Below are positions 1 through 8,225 of a DNA stretch of 64,000 nucleotides, piece after piece (the first letter of the stretch is position 1; every line of letters starts with the position of its first letter). Position numbers and translations under genes: made by a program. The notes under the pieces are model-generated. The model was not told the origin of the DNA. It saw only the letters and a list, made by a program, of their open reading frames with translations, and searched no databases. This DNA is from Alcaligenaceae bacterium (GTDB taxonomy: Bacteria > Pseudomonadota > Gammaproteobacteria > Burkholderiales > Burkholderiaceae_B), in contig JACCET010000003.1 in assembly GCA_013416405.1 (NCBI GenBank), positions 310,001-374,000 on the forward strand. Reading direction: 5' to 3'.

Positions 1-1372
1 TGAACTGCCCGGCGGCACTCTTGGCGTCGCGGCAGGCAACCAGATTGGTCAGGGAATTGGCGGCGTCAATCGAGCTGGGCGTCCAGCCCAGCAGATACAT
101 GCTGGTATTGTTGCCGGCCTGCAGCAGCACCTTGGCGAAGTACTTGGACTTGGTTTGTGCCAGCAGATCGATTTTGATGCCGATGCGTGCCAGCATACTG
201 GCCACCGCCTGGCAGATTTTTTCATCGTTCACGTAGCGATCGTTCGGGCAGTCAAGCTGAACACTGAAGCCATCGGGGTAGCCCGCTTCGGTCATCAGTT
301 TCTTTGCCTTATCGAGATCGGGTTTGTATGGGGCGCCAAACGATTCATCGTAGCCATTGATCTTGTCGCCGATCAGGGTGCCCAGGGGTTTGGCTGCACC
401 GCGCATGATCTTCTGATTGATCACATTGGTGTCGACGGTTAAATCGATGGCCTGGCGAACACGCTTGTCTTTGAAGGGGTTCTTGCCTTTGATGTTGGAA
501 AACAGCAGCTCGTCGCGATGCTGATCCATGCCGATGAAAACGGAGCGGGCTTCCGGCTCATTCATGACCTTCACGTTGGGCTCGCTTTCCAGTCGTGACC
601 AGTCTTGAACCGGCACAGGAATGACGATGTCCATTTCGCCCGAAATCAGGGCGGCTACGCGCGTTGATTCCTGTGAAATGGGCTGGAAGACAATGTCGGT
701 GACATTGGTGGGCATGTCTTTGTTCCAGTAACCGTCGTAGCGCTTGAGCGTAGTCTTGACGTCGGGCTGGCGATCGACAATGGTAAAGGGACCTGTGCCA
801 TTTTCGTTCATGTTGGCGTAGTTGCTTTCCCCGCCCTTTACGTTGGTGGCCTCTGTTGTGTTGTTCTTTTCGGCCCAATCTTTGCTCATGATGTATAGGA
901 AAGTCCAGTCACGAGGGAAAATGGGGTTGGGTGTGGGAGTGATCACTTCGATGGTGTGATCGTCGATTTTTTTGATTTCGCTGGCCTTGGCACCGTAACC
1001 TTTCATGTCGGAGCCTGGCGTCAGGCTGCGTTTCCAGGAAAAAATCACATCATCGGCGGTAAACGGGCTGCCGTCATGGAAGGTGACCCCTTTGCGCAAA
1101 TGGAAAACCCATTTGGTGGGTTCGGGGTTTTCCCATTTTTCAGCCAGCATGGGCACCAGTTTCAGGTCTTTATCGTAAGCGGTCAGGGTTTCGTAGAACC
1201 AGCTTTGAAAGCCCAGCGTGAAGGTTTCATTGAGCGCCATGGGGTCCAGCGACGCCATGTCGCCCTGGTACGACCAGCGTAGAGTCTTGGCCTCGGTTGA
1301 ATGGCCCAGACTCAGGCTAAGGGCGAGTGTGGCGGTAATGGCCGTGTGCTTGAGCAGCTTGGATAATTTCAT
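1..1372 (-). CDS. Peptide-type ABC transporter substrate-binding protein (C-terminus outside window)
   Basis: Periplasmic binding component of a dipeptide/oligopeptide-type ABC importer (SBP family 5). The frame is open from the ATG at 1372 to the window edge (457 codons, no stop), so the protein is partial. Residues 1-28 form a Sec signal peptide (lysine-rich start MKLSKLLKH, hydrophobic core, then a small-residue cleavage region). Mature protein begins LRWSYQGDMASLDP, and WVFHLRKGVTFHDG (about residues 88-101) is the usual family signature. It lies 94 bases downstream of argE on the same strand, so co-transcription is possible. The permease and ATPase genes are not in view. The ligand cannot be told from sequence: peptides, opines and glutathione are all bound within this family. 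Confidence 0.9.
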   Translation of the reverse strand, partial: MKLSKLLKHTAITATLALSLSLGHSTEAKTLRWSYQGDMASLDPMALNETFTLGFQSWFYETLTAYDKDLKLVPMLAEKWENPEPTKWVFHLRKGVTFHDGSPFTADDVIFSWKRSLTPGSDMKGYGAKASEIKKIDDHTIEVITPTPNPIFPRDWTFLYIMSKDWAEKNNTTEATNVKGGESNYANMNENGTGPFTIVDRQPDVKTTLKRYDGYWNKDMPTNVTDIVFQPISQESTRVAALISGEMDIVIPVPVQDWSRLESEPNVKVMNEPEARSVFIGMDQHRDELLFSNIKGKNPFKDKRVRQAIDLTVDTNVINQKIMRGAAKPLGTLIGDKINGYDESFGAPYKPDLDKAKKLMTEAGYPDGFSVQLDCPNDRYVNDEKICQAVASMLARIGIKIDLLAQTKSKYFAKVLLQAGNNTSMYLLGWTPSSIDAANSLTNLVACRDAKSAAGQF

Positions 1373-1466
1373 GTTGTCTCCTGCCTATCATAATGTTGGC
1401 GGTTTAAATTGCACATGATGCTAGGGTTGGCGCGTATGCGATACCCTTTATTGTCTGGCAGTCCCC

Positions 1467-2618
1467 TCAGGCACTGGCCAGTTGATCGGTCAGCTTCTCC
1501 AGAAATGCCTCGCACGCAGTGACCTGCGAAATATCAATGTATTCATTGGGTTGATGGGCCTGGTCGATAGAACCCGGCCCGCACAGCACGACCGAGAAAC
1601 CGCGTTCCTGGAACTGACCGGCTTCGGCCGCGTAGGGCGCGACGCCTGTGCTGCTGTGGCCGCACAGGTTGAACACCAACTGCTGCGCGACACCCCCCTG
1701 ATCCTGCAGGGGCGGTGCATCGGCCAGGATCTCGGTGCTGATGGATGCTTCGGGAGCAATCGCCTGCATGGCCGGCAACAGGCTGTTGGCATAGGCCTGG
1801 AAGCGCTCCAGGTAAGTGCGCCAGTTGTCGCCGGGCAGCATGCGTATGTCCCAAGTGAAGCTGCATTCGCGTGAAATGATATTCAGGGCCGTACCGCCAT
1901 GCACTACACCGACGTGCAGTGTGGTGTAGGGCGGATCGAAACGGCATTCGGGATCGGTGGCGGCCTTGTTTTCGGCCATCATGTCGTCAATGAAGGTGAT
2001 AAGCCGGGCGGCGGTCATGACGGCGCTGACACCGCGCTGCACCTGGCTGGAATGGGCCTCGTGCCCGATTACGGTGGTGCGCAGTGCGGCGATGCCCTTA
2101 TGGGCCACGATGGGCCGCATGCTGGTGGGCTCGCCGACAATCACGGCGCTGGGCTTGGCAATATCTGTTACCAGCCTGTCTATCATGGAAGGTGCGCCAA
2201 AGCAGCCGATTTCTTCGTCGTAACTGAGCGCGAAATGAATGGGGCGCTTCAGGCCCTTTTTCAGCATATCGGGCACCAGGGCCAGCGCTATTGCTGAAAA
2301 AGCCTTCATGTCGCAAGTGCCACGGCCATACAGCCTATCGTTTTTTTGCACGATGGAAAACGGGTCGGTGTCCCAGGGCTGGCCATCGACGGGCACCACA
2401 TCGGTATGGCCCGACAGCACGATGCCGCCTTCCACGTTGGGGCCAACGGTGGCAAACAGATTGGCTTTGGTCTGGTCCTGGTTGGCAACCAGGTGGCTTT
2501 CCACGCCGTGCCCTGCCAGGTAATCGCGAACGTAGTGGATGAGTGCCAGGTTGGAGTTGCGCGATACGGTATCGAAACCGACAAGTTGGGTGATCATGTT
2601 CAGCGATTGGGGTTTCAC
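1467..2618 (-). CDS. argE: Acetylornithine deacetylase (M20 metallopeptidase family)
   Basis: Predicted to hydrolyse N2-acetylornithine to ornithine and acetate in arginine synthesis; cytoplasmic. The 383-residue length is normal for ArgE. Metal-binding motifs of the M20 family are all visible: SGHTDVVPVDGQ (His71, Asp73), GRGTCDMK (Asp103) and the catalytic-base segment YDEEIGCFGAP (Glu135/136). The central dimerisation region follows, and a late histidine sits in DQAHQPNEYI. Most betaproteobacteria use ArgJ for the acetyl cycle, so in this position, directly before a peptide-binding protein gene, it may instead act on other N-acyl amino acids. The fold and chemistry are secure; the exact substrate is less so. 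Confidence 0.88.
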   Translation of the reverse strand: MKPQSLNMITQLVGFDTVSRNSNLALIHYVRDYLAGHGVESHLVANQDQTKANLFATVGPNVEGGIVLSGHTDVVPVDGQPWDTDPFSIVQKNDRLYGRGTCDMKAFSAIALALVPDMLKKGLKRPIHFALSYDEEIGCFGAPSMIDRLVTDIAKPSAVIVGEPTSMRPIVAHKGIAALRTTVIGHEAHSSQVQRGVSAVMTAARLITFIDDMMAENKAATDPECRFDPPYTTLHVGVVHGGTALNIISRECSFTWDIRMLPGDNWRTYLERFQAYANSLLPAMQAIAPEASISTEILADAPPLQDQGGVAQQLVFNLCGHSSTGVAPYAAEAGQFQERGFSVVLCGPGSIDQAHQPNEYIDISQVTACEAFLEKLTDQLASA

Positions 2619-2753
2619 TACCTTGTTCTCCGTGGATACCTGGGGTATGTCGGGTCGGTGGCCCGAATCCTGAGCCGCCAGTTTAGTGAGGTTTTATCTC
2701 GCTGTGCAGGTGGGTTATCCCGATGATTTGCGATTGGCCGTGCAAAACGTTTA

Positions 2754-3218
2754 TCACCGCGGCAGAAACATTCTTTCGTCGTACATGAAATCAAAAACCT
2801 CATTAGCAACCACATTCTTTAGCGCGGGATGCATTGGGTTGATCACAATGTTGCGTTCAAGCGGCAGCACAGCAGAAGGGACTATCAGGCCCAGGTGCGT
2901 CTTTCCTTGAAGCCATCTAGTGCCGAACGTCATGCTTGGGCGATCTGGCGGAAGTGCTTCCCACCCTTGCGGCAATTCCGCAGGATTCGGCTCAAGATAA
3001 AGTGCTTCATCGTCCGGCAAGGTGAAGCGCGTGATCTTCAGCGGCAAGGCCGGATAGTGCGTCGTATGTACAAAAGTCTCAAGACAGCAGATTGCTGGCG
3101 AAAGTCCCATATAGACAGCTCGAACCTCTGCTTCATTCCAGCGCCCTCCATCAAGCGCAGCACCGAAACCGGACAGATCTCGAGCTCGTTTGGCTTTGGT
3201 GATTCTCCAGGCAAGCAT
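2754..3218 (-). CDS. RES-domain toxin of a type II toxin-antitoxin pair
   Basis: Small protein of 154 residues with the RES domain, named after conserved Arg, Glu and Ser. The sequence shows GGRWNEAEVRAVYMG, CLETFVH and the VPSAVLPLERNIVINP segment. Characterised RES toxins are NAD-degrading or ADP-ribosylating enzymes that arrest growth. An upstream ATG at 3236 exists, but the ATG at 3218 is preferred because its A is also the last base of the antitoxin stop codon (TGATG), the arrangement expected for translational coupling. The partner gene lies directly upstream. Family assignment is by motif and gene pairing; toxicity is inferred. Confidence 0.85.
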   Translation of the reverse strand: MLAWRITKAKRARDLSGFGAALDGGRWNEAEVRAVYMGLSPAICCLETFVHTTHYPALPLKITRFTLPDDEALYLEPNPAELPQGWEALPPDRPSMTFGTRWLQGKTHLGLIVPSAVLPLERNIVINPMHPALKNVVANEVFDFMYDERMFLPR

Positions 3219-3682
3219 CAGGCCACACCGCCCCACTCCAGGGCATTGAGGATGCGGCGTACCTGTTGAGCGCCTATCGCGGTCTCACAGCGCATGACGG
3301 GAATGTGTCCTCCCAATGCAGTATTCGGCGCTGACATCCATACTGACGCCGCATGCTTGTCCTCAAACACTTCTTCGGCCAGAAGCGCCACGGTCGCAAT
3401 GCGGTCGAGTCGCTCGGAGGCTACGGCGTCCAGCGGCTTGGAGTCCCGGCGGCGACGTTCATACGTGGCGACAGATAAGTTCAGTAACTCCACTAAGCCC
3501 TGGCTTGTCATCTGGAAGGTCTGTTTGGCCGCATCGGCCACCTCCACCGAAAAGCCCATCTTGATCCACTTGATGCGGTCCGACTCGCTCATGCCGCCCA
3601 GGACATGGGCAATCTTCCAGAAGTCGGATCCCAGGTTAGGAGCACCCGGAATTGCAATTGGAGGGCGATCAATCACTTCCAT
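3218..3682 (-). CDS. Xre/MbcA/ParS-type antitoxin (DUF2384)
   Basis: Antitoxin partner of the RES toxin, 154 residues. The N-terminal half (about residues 25-85) is helical and resembles the Xre-like helix-turn-helix region of this family, including LLNLSVATYERRRR. The C-terminal part SVWMSAPNTALGGHIPVM followed by a G-x-x-x-V-x-x-x-L pattern matches the MbcA/ParS toxin-binding domain. It comes before the toxin gene and its stop overlaps the toxin start by one base. Such antitoxins normally repress their own promoter, which would lie in 3683-3780. No palindromic operator was obvious there. Confidence 0.85.
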   Translation of the reverse strand: MEVIDRPPIAIPGAPNLGSDFWKIAHVLGGMSESDRIKWIKMGFSVEVADAAKQTFQMTSQGLVELLNLSVATYERRRRDSKPLDAVASERLDRIATVALLAEEVFEDKHAASVWMSAPNTALGGHIPVMRCETAIGAQQVRRILNALEWGGVA

Positions 3683-3782
3683 GGTGGATTCCTTATTTCA
3701 ATCAATTGATGCGTTTTATTTTATCAAATGACGAATAACAGAGCAACCGATAATGGGGAAGAGCCCACGAACCTGCAAAAGC

Positions 3783-3812
3783 AAAAACGCCAACCCCGAA
3801 GGATTGGCGTGG
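3783..3812 (-). terminator. Rho-independent terminator after tRNA-Thr
   Basis: On the minus strand a stem ACGCCAAtCC / GGgTTGGCGT closes a TTCG tetraloop (3787-3810) and is followed by TTTTGCTTTTG. It lies 17 bases past the encoded CCA of the tRNA, so it ends that transcript. Confidence 0.85.
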
Positions 3813-3826
3813 ATGCTTGATTTCAT

Positions 3827-3902
3827 TGGTGCCGGTTAGAAGAGTCGAACTCCTGACCTTCGCATTACAAGTGCGCTGCTCTACCAACTGAGCTAAACCG
3901 GC
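3827..3902 (-). tRNA. tRNA-Thr (anticodon TGT)
   Basis: The minus strand folds into a full cloverleaf of 76 bases: acceptor GCCGGTT pairs with AACCGGC, the D-arm is GCTCAGTTGGTAGAGC, the anticodon stem GCGCA/TGCG holds the loop CTTGTAA with anticodon TGT, and the T-arm reads GGAGTTCGACTCT-like with the TTCGA core. The 3' CCA is encoded (3827-3829). A good terminator follows at once. It appears to be a single-gene transcription unit. Confidence 0.96.
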
Positions 3903-4051
3903 AAGACCGACATTCTACTAGAAAATTCGATGGTGCGCTTTCGGGTTGTCTGATTCCCGCTTATGGCCTGACCTGCCACTGGCAGGCGGCCAAAATCGAT
4001 GCCCTGTCGGTTTTCTGTTGTGCAATCAGCAGGCTCAGGCGCAAGCGCAGC

Positions 4052-4141
4052 TTACTCGAAATCGGCCGCATAAGCGGTAGAGGCCGACATGATGGCGGCC
4101 ATGCTTAGCAAGCCTAGTTTTTTCAAGGAAAATTTGGACAT
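4052..4141 (-). pseudogene. Orphan signal peptide: remnant of a deleted exported-protein gene
   Basis: A 29-codon frame directly after the amidase gene has a proper ribosome site (GGAG, six bases before the ATG at 4141) and a textbook Sec signal peptide: MSKFSLKKLGLLSMAAIM then STAYA-ADFE, where AYA-A looks like a signal-peptidase I site. It stops at TAA four residues after the cleavage site. Nothing downstream to 3903 reads as a mature protein. I read it as the surviving 5' end of a periplasmic protein gene, perhaps a transporter binding protein that served with the amidase, whose body was deleted. It could also be an expressed tiny peptide, which is less likely. Confidence 0.6.
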
Positions 4142-4176
4142 AAGTGCTCCTGCCAGATTGGTTTATCAACGGTAAA

Positions 4177-5565
4177 TTACCGTAGGTTAGGGGGCGTACC
4201 CAATATATCTTGGGCTTGGCCAAGTTCCTGCTCGATTCGGCCAGCGATGGCCAGCAGGCGTGCTTCCTGCCGGGGGCCTGCCATAAGTTGCAGGCCCACC
4301 GGCATGTTCTGATCATCTTTGCCCGCCGGCATGGTGACGGCGGATAAAGTCATGAGATTGGCAATGCTGGTGTTACGCAAGACCATCATATTGGCGTGAC
4401 GATAAGCTGCCGGGTCGCTCAGGGTGCTGACGGCGGGTGGCGATATGGCAACGGTAGGAGTCAGCAACACGTCGAATTCGTCGAAGATCTTCGCTGCCGT
4501 CGCAGATGCCTGCTTCAGGGCTCGCACGCGGCGAAGATATTCCGTGGCCGTCATGTTTTCGGCGGCCTCGACGCGCATGCGCACAATGGGATCCAGTTGG
4601 CTGATGTGTTCCGGGTGCCGGGAAGCCAGGAACTCGGACAGTTCGGGCGCGCCCAAACCGCCGGCCTGAAAGATCTCGTAGACGGTATCGCAGCCGTGCA
4701 TGGCCATTTTGACAACTTCCGCGCCGACCGCTTCAAGGCGCTGAACGGCCGACTGCACGCAAGCAACTATCGATGCGTCGCAATCTTTCCAGAAAAAGTT
4801 TTCCGGTATGCCTATCCGCAGGCCCTTAAGACTGGGCAAAGCATGGCAAGGCGTTGTTTCACTGGTGAGCAATGGGTCTATAGCTTCGAAACCGAAGGCA
4901 AGATCAGCAATGCTGCGTGCCAACAAACCGGGGCTGTCCAATGATGATGACAGCGGCACGATGCCTTCGTTGGACCAGCGGCCATAAGTGGTTTTTAGTG
5001 CGGTGTTTCCTGTCAGCGAGGCGGGAATTCGTACGGAGCCGGCTGTATCCGTGCCCAGAGCCAGCAATGCCGACCCCTGCACGAGCGAAACGCCTGCGCC
5101 GGAACTGGAGCCGCCCGGAATCCGATGCTGGCTGGCATCCCATGGGTTGTAAGGGGTGCCCCAGTGGGGGTTAATGCCTATGCCTCCGAATGCGAATTCC
5201 ACCGTGTGAGTCTTGCCTGTGATCACACCCAGCTGGGACTGTATGGCGCGTATGACCGGACCAGGTTCGCTCCAGCCGACCAACGCCTGAGCGCTACCGG
5301 CAAAAGTAGACATGCCGGGTACGGCATAGAGATCTTTGACCGAGACGGGTATGCCCATGAGAGGGCCAAGATTGATGCCGGACTTCAGAAGGGTGTCGGC
5401 CGCTTTGGCCTGTTCAAGCGCCGTGTCGCCAGCCCAGGTTTTATAGGCCTGCAAACGGTTTTCGCTGCTTTCGTAAGAAGTGATGCACGCTTGCATCAGT
5501 GCGGACGCGCTAAGGCTTCCTGCACGAAGCTGGCCGCAAATATGACGTAAAGGCGGTAGTTGCAC
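4177..5565 (-). CDS. Amidase signature family hydrolase
   Basis: Cytoplasmic amide hydrolase of the Ser-cisSer-Lys family, about 462 residues. The triad is visible: Lys77 in GIPVSVKDLY, the cis-serine within GGSSSGAG (residues 151-158) and the nucleophile Ser177 in GTDTAGSVRIP. An ATG exists at 5583 but has no ribosome site. AGGAGAG inside its first codons is well placed to serve the GTG at 5565, so I choose that start; the protein would begin QLPPLRHICGQ after the initiator. The natural amide is unknown; relatives include GatA, AtzF and general amidases. It faces a LysR gene that has lost its effector domain, and is followed by a signal-peptide remnant, so it sits in a decaying locus. Confidence 0.88.
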   Translation of the reverse strand: MQLPPLRHICGQLRAGSLSASALMQACITSYESSENRLQAYKTWAGDTALEQAKAADTLLKSGINLGPLMGIPVSVKDLYAVPGMSTFAGSAQALVGWSEPGPVIRAIQSQLGVITGKTHTVEFAFGGIGINPHWGTPYNPWDASQHRIPGGSSSGAGVSLVQGSALLALGTDTAGSVRIPASLTGNTALKTTYGRWSNEGIVPLSSSLDSPGLLARSIADLAFGFEAIDPLLTSETTPCHALPSLKGLRIGIPENFFWKDCDASIVACVQSAVQRLEAVGAEVVKMAMHGCDTVYEIFQAGGLGAPELSEFLASRHPEHISQLDPIVRMRVEAAENMTATEYLRRVRALKQASATAAKIFDEFDVLLTPTVAISPPAVSTLSDPAAYRHANMMVLRNTSIANLMTLSAVTMPAGKDDQNMPVGLQLMAGPRQEARLLAIAGRIEQELGQAQDILGTPPNLR

Positions 5566-5674
5566 GACTGAAGCTCTCCTCATTACTTTTTTATATTTAC
5601 TGTGTGCCAGGGAAGTCTACGTGGGGTCGCCCTACAATACAATTCAAATAAGTTAAAACAGAATTGACTAAATC

Positions 5675-6094
5675 ATGAATAAGCTTGCCAATGCCCTGTC
5701 CAGTGTTTCTCTGGATGGCTTGAAGATATTTTGTGTTGCGGCCGAGCATCTGAGCTTCTCACGGGCCGCGCAGGCGCTGGGTATTTCCCCGGCCTACGTA
5801 TCCAGGCGTATGCAGGCACTTGAAAGCGAGCTCGATACACGACTTTTTCACCGCAGTACACGTCAAATCAGCCTGACCGAGCAAGGCATTGTGCTGCGTT
5901 CCATCTGGGATGTGCTTCCGCATCTGGAGGCTGGTCGACTGCAAAGAGTGCTGCCTGCTTACAGGCAGGATGCAAGCATATGGGCGGTCTACCCCGAGCG
6001 CCTGGGAGCCACTGCCAAGGTATCGACCTGTGTGAAGCACATGGAAGAATACTTCAAGAACTGGCAGGCGCCGCCGGATCCCATGCAAGGATGA
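5675..6094 (+). pseudogene. LysR-family regulator with in-frame internal deletion
   Basis: The first 73 or so residues are a normal LysR DNA-binding domain (LDGLKIFCVAAEHLSFSRAA, then LGISPAYVSRRMQALESELD and LFHRSTRQISLTEQG). The frame then jumps to what is normally the extreme C-terminus of a LysR protein (HLEAGRLQRVLPAYR, then IWAVYPERL and FKNW). Total length is 139 residues against about 300 for the family, so some 160 effector-domain residues are missing with the frame kept. It is divergent from the amidase gene, its likely old target. An AATTC-N15-GAATT repeat (5641-5665) sits just before it. The product could still bind DNA as an uninducible mini-regulator; calling it a pseudogene is my judgement. 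Confidence 0.75.
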
Positions 6095-6096
6095 TG

Positions 6097-6113
6097 CCCG
6101 CTAACGTAGCGGG
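6097..6113. terminator. Hairpin between convergent lysR remnant and sspB
   Basis: CCCGCTA-acg-TAGCGGG is a perfect 7-bp stem in the 36-base gap between two converging genes. No long T-run follows (the plus strand continues ACAAACGCTTTT), so it is a weak or bidirectional terminator candidate. Confidence 0.5.
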
Positions 6114-6130
6114 ACAAACGCTTTTACCCG

Positions 6131-6586
6131 CTACTTGATCACCGTAAGCTTGGGCGGTTTCTTGGGCGTGTCGGATGTATCGCCCGAAGCGACAGCGCTG
6201 CCGCTGTCCGGGACTTCTTCCAGATTGGTCTCGCCGGCATCAGCGGCTTCGCCGCCGCCCGGATAGGGCTGCGATGCAAGTACATCAAACCCCATGCCGG
6301 CGCCGGTTTCACGCGCGTAAATGGCCGACACCGCCGCCACGGGCACGAATATATGTTCGGTTACGCCGCTGAAGCGGGTTTGGAACTCGATATAGTCATT
6401 GCCCAGGGTCAGGCGGTTGGTGGCCATGGTGCCTATGTTCAGCGTGATCTGGCCGTCGTGTATATGCGCCACCGGCACGACGGTGTTGGCATCGACGGTA
6501 ACCACGATGTGGGGCGTATAGCCGTTGTCGGTGCACCATTCGTGCAGGGCGCGTATCAGGTAAGGCTTGGTAGATGACTCTTGCAT
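6131..6586 (-). CDS. sspB: ClpXP protease specificity-enhancing factor SspB
   Basis: Adaptor that delivers ssrA-tagged proteins to ClpXP; cytoplasmic, 151 residues. The N-terminal substrate-binding domain is typical (STKPYLIRALHEWCTDNGYT, then HIVVTVD and IxLNIG followed by the NDYIEFQTRFSGV segment). A low-complexity acidic linker follows. The C-terminal tail KKPPKLTVIK is the ClpX-docking peptide of the family. It lies ten bases after sspA, the usual sspAB operon order. Confidence 0.93.
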   Translation of the reverse strand: MQESSTKPYLIRALHEWCTDNGYTPHIVVTVDANTVVPVAHIHDGQITLNIGTMATNRLTLGNDYIEFQTRFSGVTEHIFVPVAAVSAIYARETGAGMGFDVLASQPYPGGGEAADAGETNLEEVPDSGSAVASGDTSDTPKKPPKLTVIK

Positions 6587-6596
6587 GTTTTCGGGC

Positions 6597-7205
6597 TTAA
6601 CGGCGCATAACCTTTTCGGAAGGCGTCAGCGCTTCAATGTAGGCAGGGCGCGAGAAAATGCGCTCGGCGTATTTCTGGATAGGCGCAGCGTTCTTGGGCA
6701 GTTCTATGCCGTAGTGATCCAGGCGCCACAACAAGGGAGCAACGGCTACGTCGAGCATGGAGAACTCGTCGCCCAGCATGAATTTGTTTTTCAGCAGCAA
6801 GGGGGCGAGTTGTGCAAGGCGGTCGCGTATGTTTTGGCGAGCGATTTCCTGGGCCTTGGTGTCGGTGGAGCTACGGTCTTCCAGGGCCGATACGTGTATG
6901 AACAACTCTTTTTCGAAGTTGTACAGGAACAGCCGGGTACGCGCGCGCATGACCGGATCGGCCGGCATGAGCTGCGGGTGGGGAAAACGCTCGTCTATGT
7001 ACTCGTTGATAATGTTGGACTCGTACAGAATCAAGTCGCGTTCGACCAGAATGGGTACTTGGCCATAGGGGTTCATGACCGCGATGTCTTCCGGTTTGTT
7101 GTACAGGTCGATATCACGGATTTCAAAATCCATGCCTTTTTCAAACAACACAAACCGGCAGCGTTGTGAGAACGGGCAGGTCGTTCCAGAATAGAGCACC
7201 ATCAT
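6597..7205 (-). CDS. sspA: Stringent starvation protein A (GST-fold, RNA polymerase-associated)
   Basis: GST-fold protein of 202 residues that associates with RNA polymerase in proteobacteria. It carries a thioredoxin-like N-domain (MVLYSGTTCPFSQRCRFV, then YNKPEDIAVMNPYGQVPIL) and an all-helical C-domain. An earlier in-frame ATG at 7247 would add 14 residues unlike the family, so the ATG at 7205, preceded by GGAATCC, is preferred. It is followed by sspB. A terminator ends the petABC operon just upstream, so sspA needs its own promoter in roughly 7206-7262. Confidence 0.92.
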   Translation of the reverse strand: MMVLYSGTTCPFSQRCRFVLFEKGMDFEIRDIDLYNKPEDIAVMNPYGQVPILVERDLILYESNIINEYIDERFPHPQLMPADPVMRARTRLFLYNFEKELFIHVSALEDRSSTDTKAQEIARQNIRDRLAQLAPLLLKNKFMLGDEFSMLDVAVAPLLWRLDHYGIELPKNAAPIQKYAERIFSRPAYIEALTPSEKVMRR

Positions 7206-7262
7206 GTTGCGGATTCCAATCGTATGAATAAGAACAAGAGCGTGCATTGAAAATGCCGCTCC

Positions 7263-7295
7263 GCAAAAAGCAGAGGCGTATAAAGCTACGCCTCT
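7263..7295 (-). terminator. Rho-independent terminator of petABC
   Basis: On the minus strand a perfect 9-bp stem AGAGGCGTA / TACGCCTCT with a six-base loop (arms 7287-7295 and 7272-7280) is followed by GCTTTTTGCGG. It lies between petC and sspA and separates the two operons. Confidence 0.85.
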
Positions 7296-7350
7296 GGAGG
7301 CCGGCAGCTTGATCGTAAGACAGGCGCTGCCGGTAGTAGTTTAGGCCAGT

Positions 7351-8205
7351 TTACTTGACATGCTTCCAGTATGCCGCATTCAAGCGCCATGCGACGATCA
7401 GGAACAAGGACAGGAACAGCAGAACCCATACGCCCAGTTTCTGGCGCTGCAACTGCATAGGTTCGGCCATCCAGCCCAGGAAGTTGCTTAGATCGGCTAC
7501 CTGGTTGTCGAAATTCGCGGCTGCGGCTGCGTCGGGTACCGTAAAGGTGGCTTTGCTGACCGCGCTGCCACTGTAGTTCTGCAAGGCCTCGGTTTTGATT
7601 TCCGAGAAGCCCTGGCCGTCGTAGTTGGCGGTAATGCGTTCCCACTGCAGCGTGCCGTCTTCTTTTTCGACTTCGTGTATGGTCACGTGTTCGAGCGAAC
7701 GCGGGCCTTCCAGTTGCCACAGCACGTTGGGCATGCCCACGCTGGGGAATACCAGGTTGTTCCAGCCCGTGGTTTTGGAGGTGTCGCGGTAGAACGTGCG
7801 CAAGAAGGTGTAGACGTAGTCGACGCCCGATGGGCCCATGGTGGTGGACTTGGCGCGTGCAATGACGGACAGGTCGGGCGGCGCGGCGCCAAACCATTTC
7901 TTGGCGTCAGCGGGCGTCATGGCGATATGCATGAGGTCGCCGATCTTGTCGGTGGTGAACAGCAGGTTCTTTTTGATTTGCTCGTCGGTCAGGCCGATGT
8001 CGGTGAGCTTGTTATAGCGCATGGAGTTGGCGCTATGACAGCCCAGACAGTAGTTGACGAACAGTTTGGCGCCGTTTTGCAACGCAGCCATGTCGTTGAT
8101 GCGATCGGGCGCGGTGTCGAGCTTGTGACCACCGCCGGCGGCGAATGAAACCGCGCAGGTCAGTGATAAAGCAATAGTGCCTAGCAGCTTTTTAATCATG
8201 ATCAT
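7351..8205 (-). CDS. petC: Ubiquinol-cytochrome c reductase, cytochrome c1
   Basis: Membrane-anchored c-type cytochrome of complex III that passes electrons from the Rieske protein to soluble cytochrome c. It has 284 residues. An N-terminal signal sequence (MIKKLLGTIALSLTCAVSFA) precedes the haem site CLGCH near residue 55; the axial-methionine region is around HIAMTPADAKKWFGAAPPD. A single C-terminal membrane helix GVWVLLFLSLFLIVAWRL ends in a basic tail. It is the last gene of petABC, 20 bases after petB, and is followed by a terminator. Confidence 0.96.
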   Translation of the reverse strand: MIMIKKLLGTIALSLTCAVSFAAGGGHKLDTAPDRINDMAALQNGAKLFVNYCLGCHSANSMRYNKLTDIGLTDEQIKKNLLFTTDKIGDLMHIAMTPADAKKWFGAAPPDLSVIARAKSTTMGPSGVDYVYTFLRTFYRDTSKTTGWNNLVFPSVGMPNVLWQLEGPRSLEHVTIHEVEKEDGTLQWERITANYDGQGFSEIKTEALQNYSGSAVSKATFTVPDAAAAANFDNQVADLSNFLGWMAEPMQLQRQKLGVWVLLFLSLFLIVAWRLNAAYWKHVK

Positions 8206-8225
8206 TCCGTAACGTATTGGTGGCC

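Noticed and set aside
3972-3986. Palindrome CCTGCCA-c-TGGCAGG
   Set aside because: A perfect but very short site without T-run or partner copy; it could be the old terminator of the lost exported-protein gene, but nothing supports this further.
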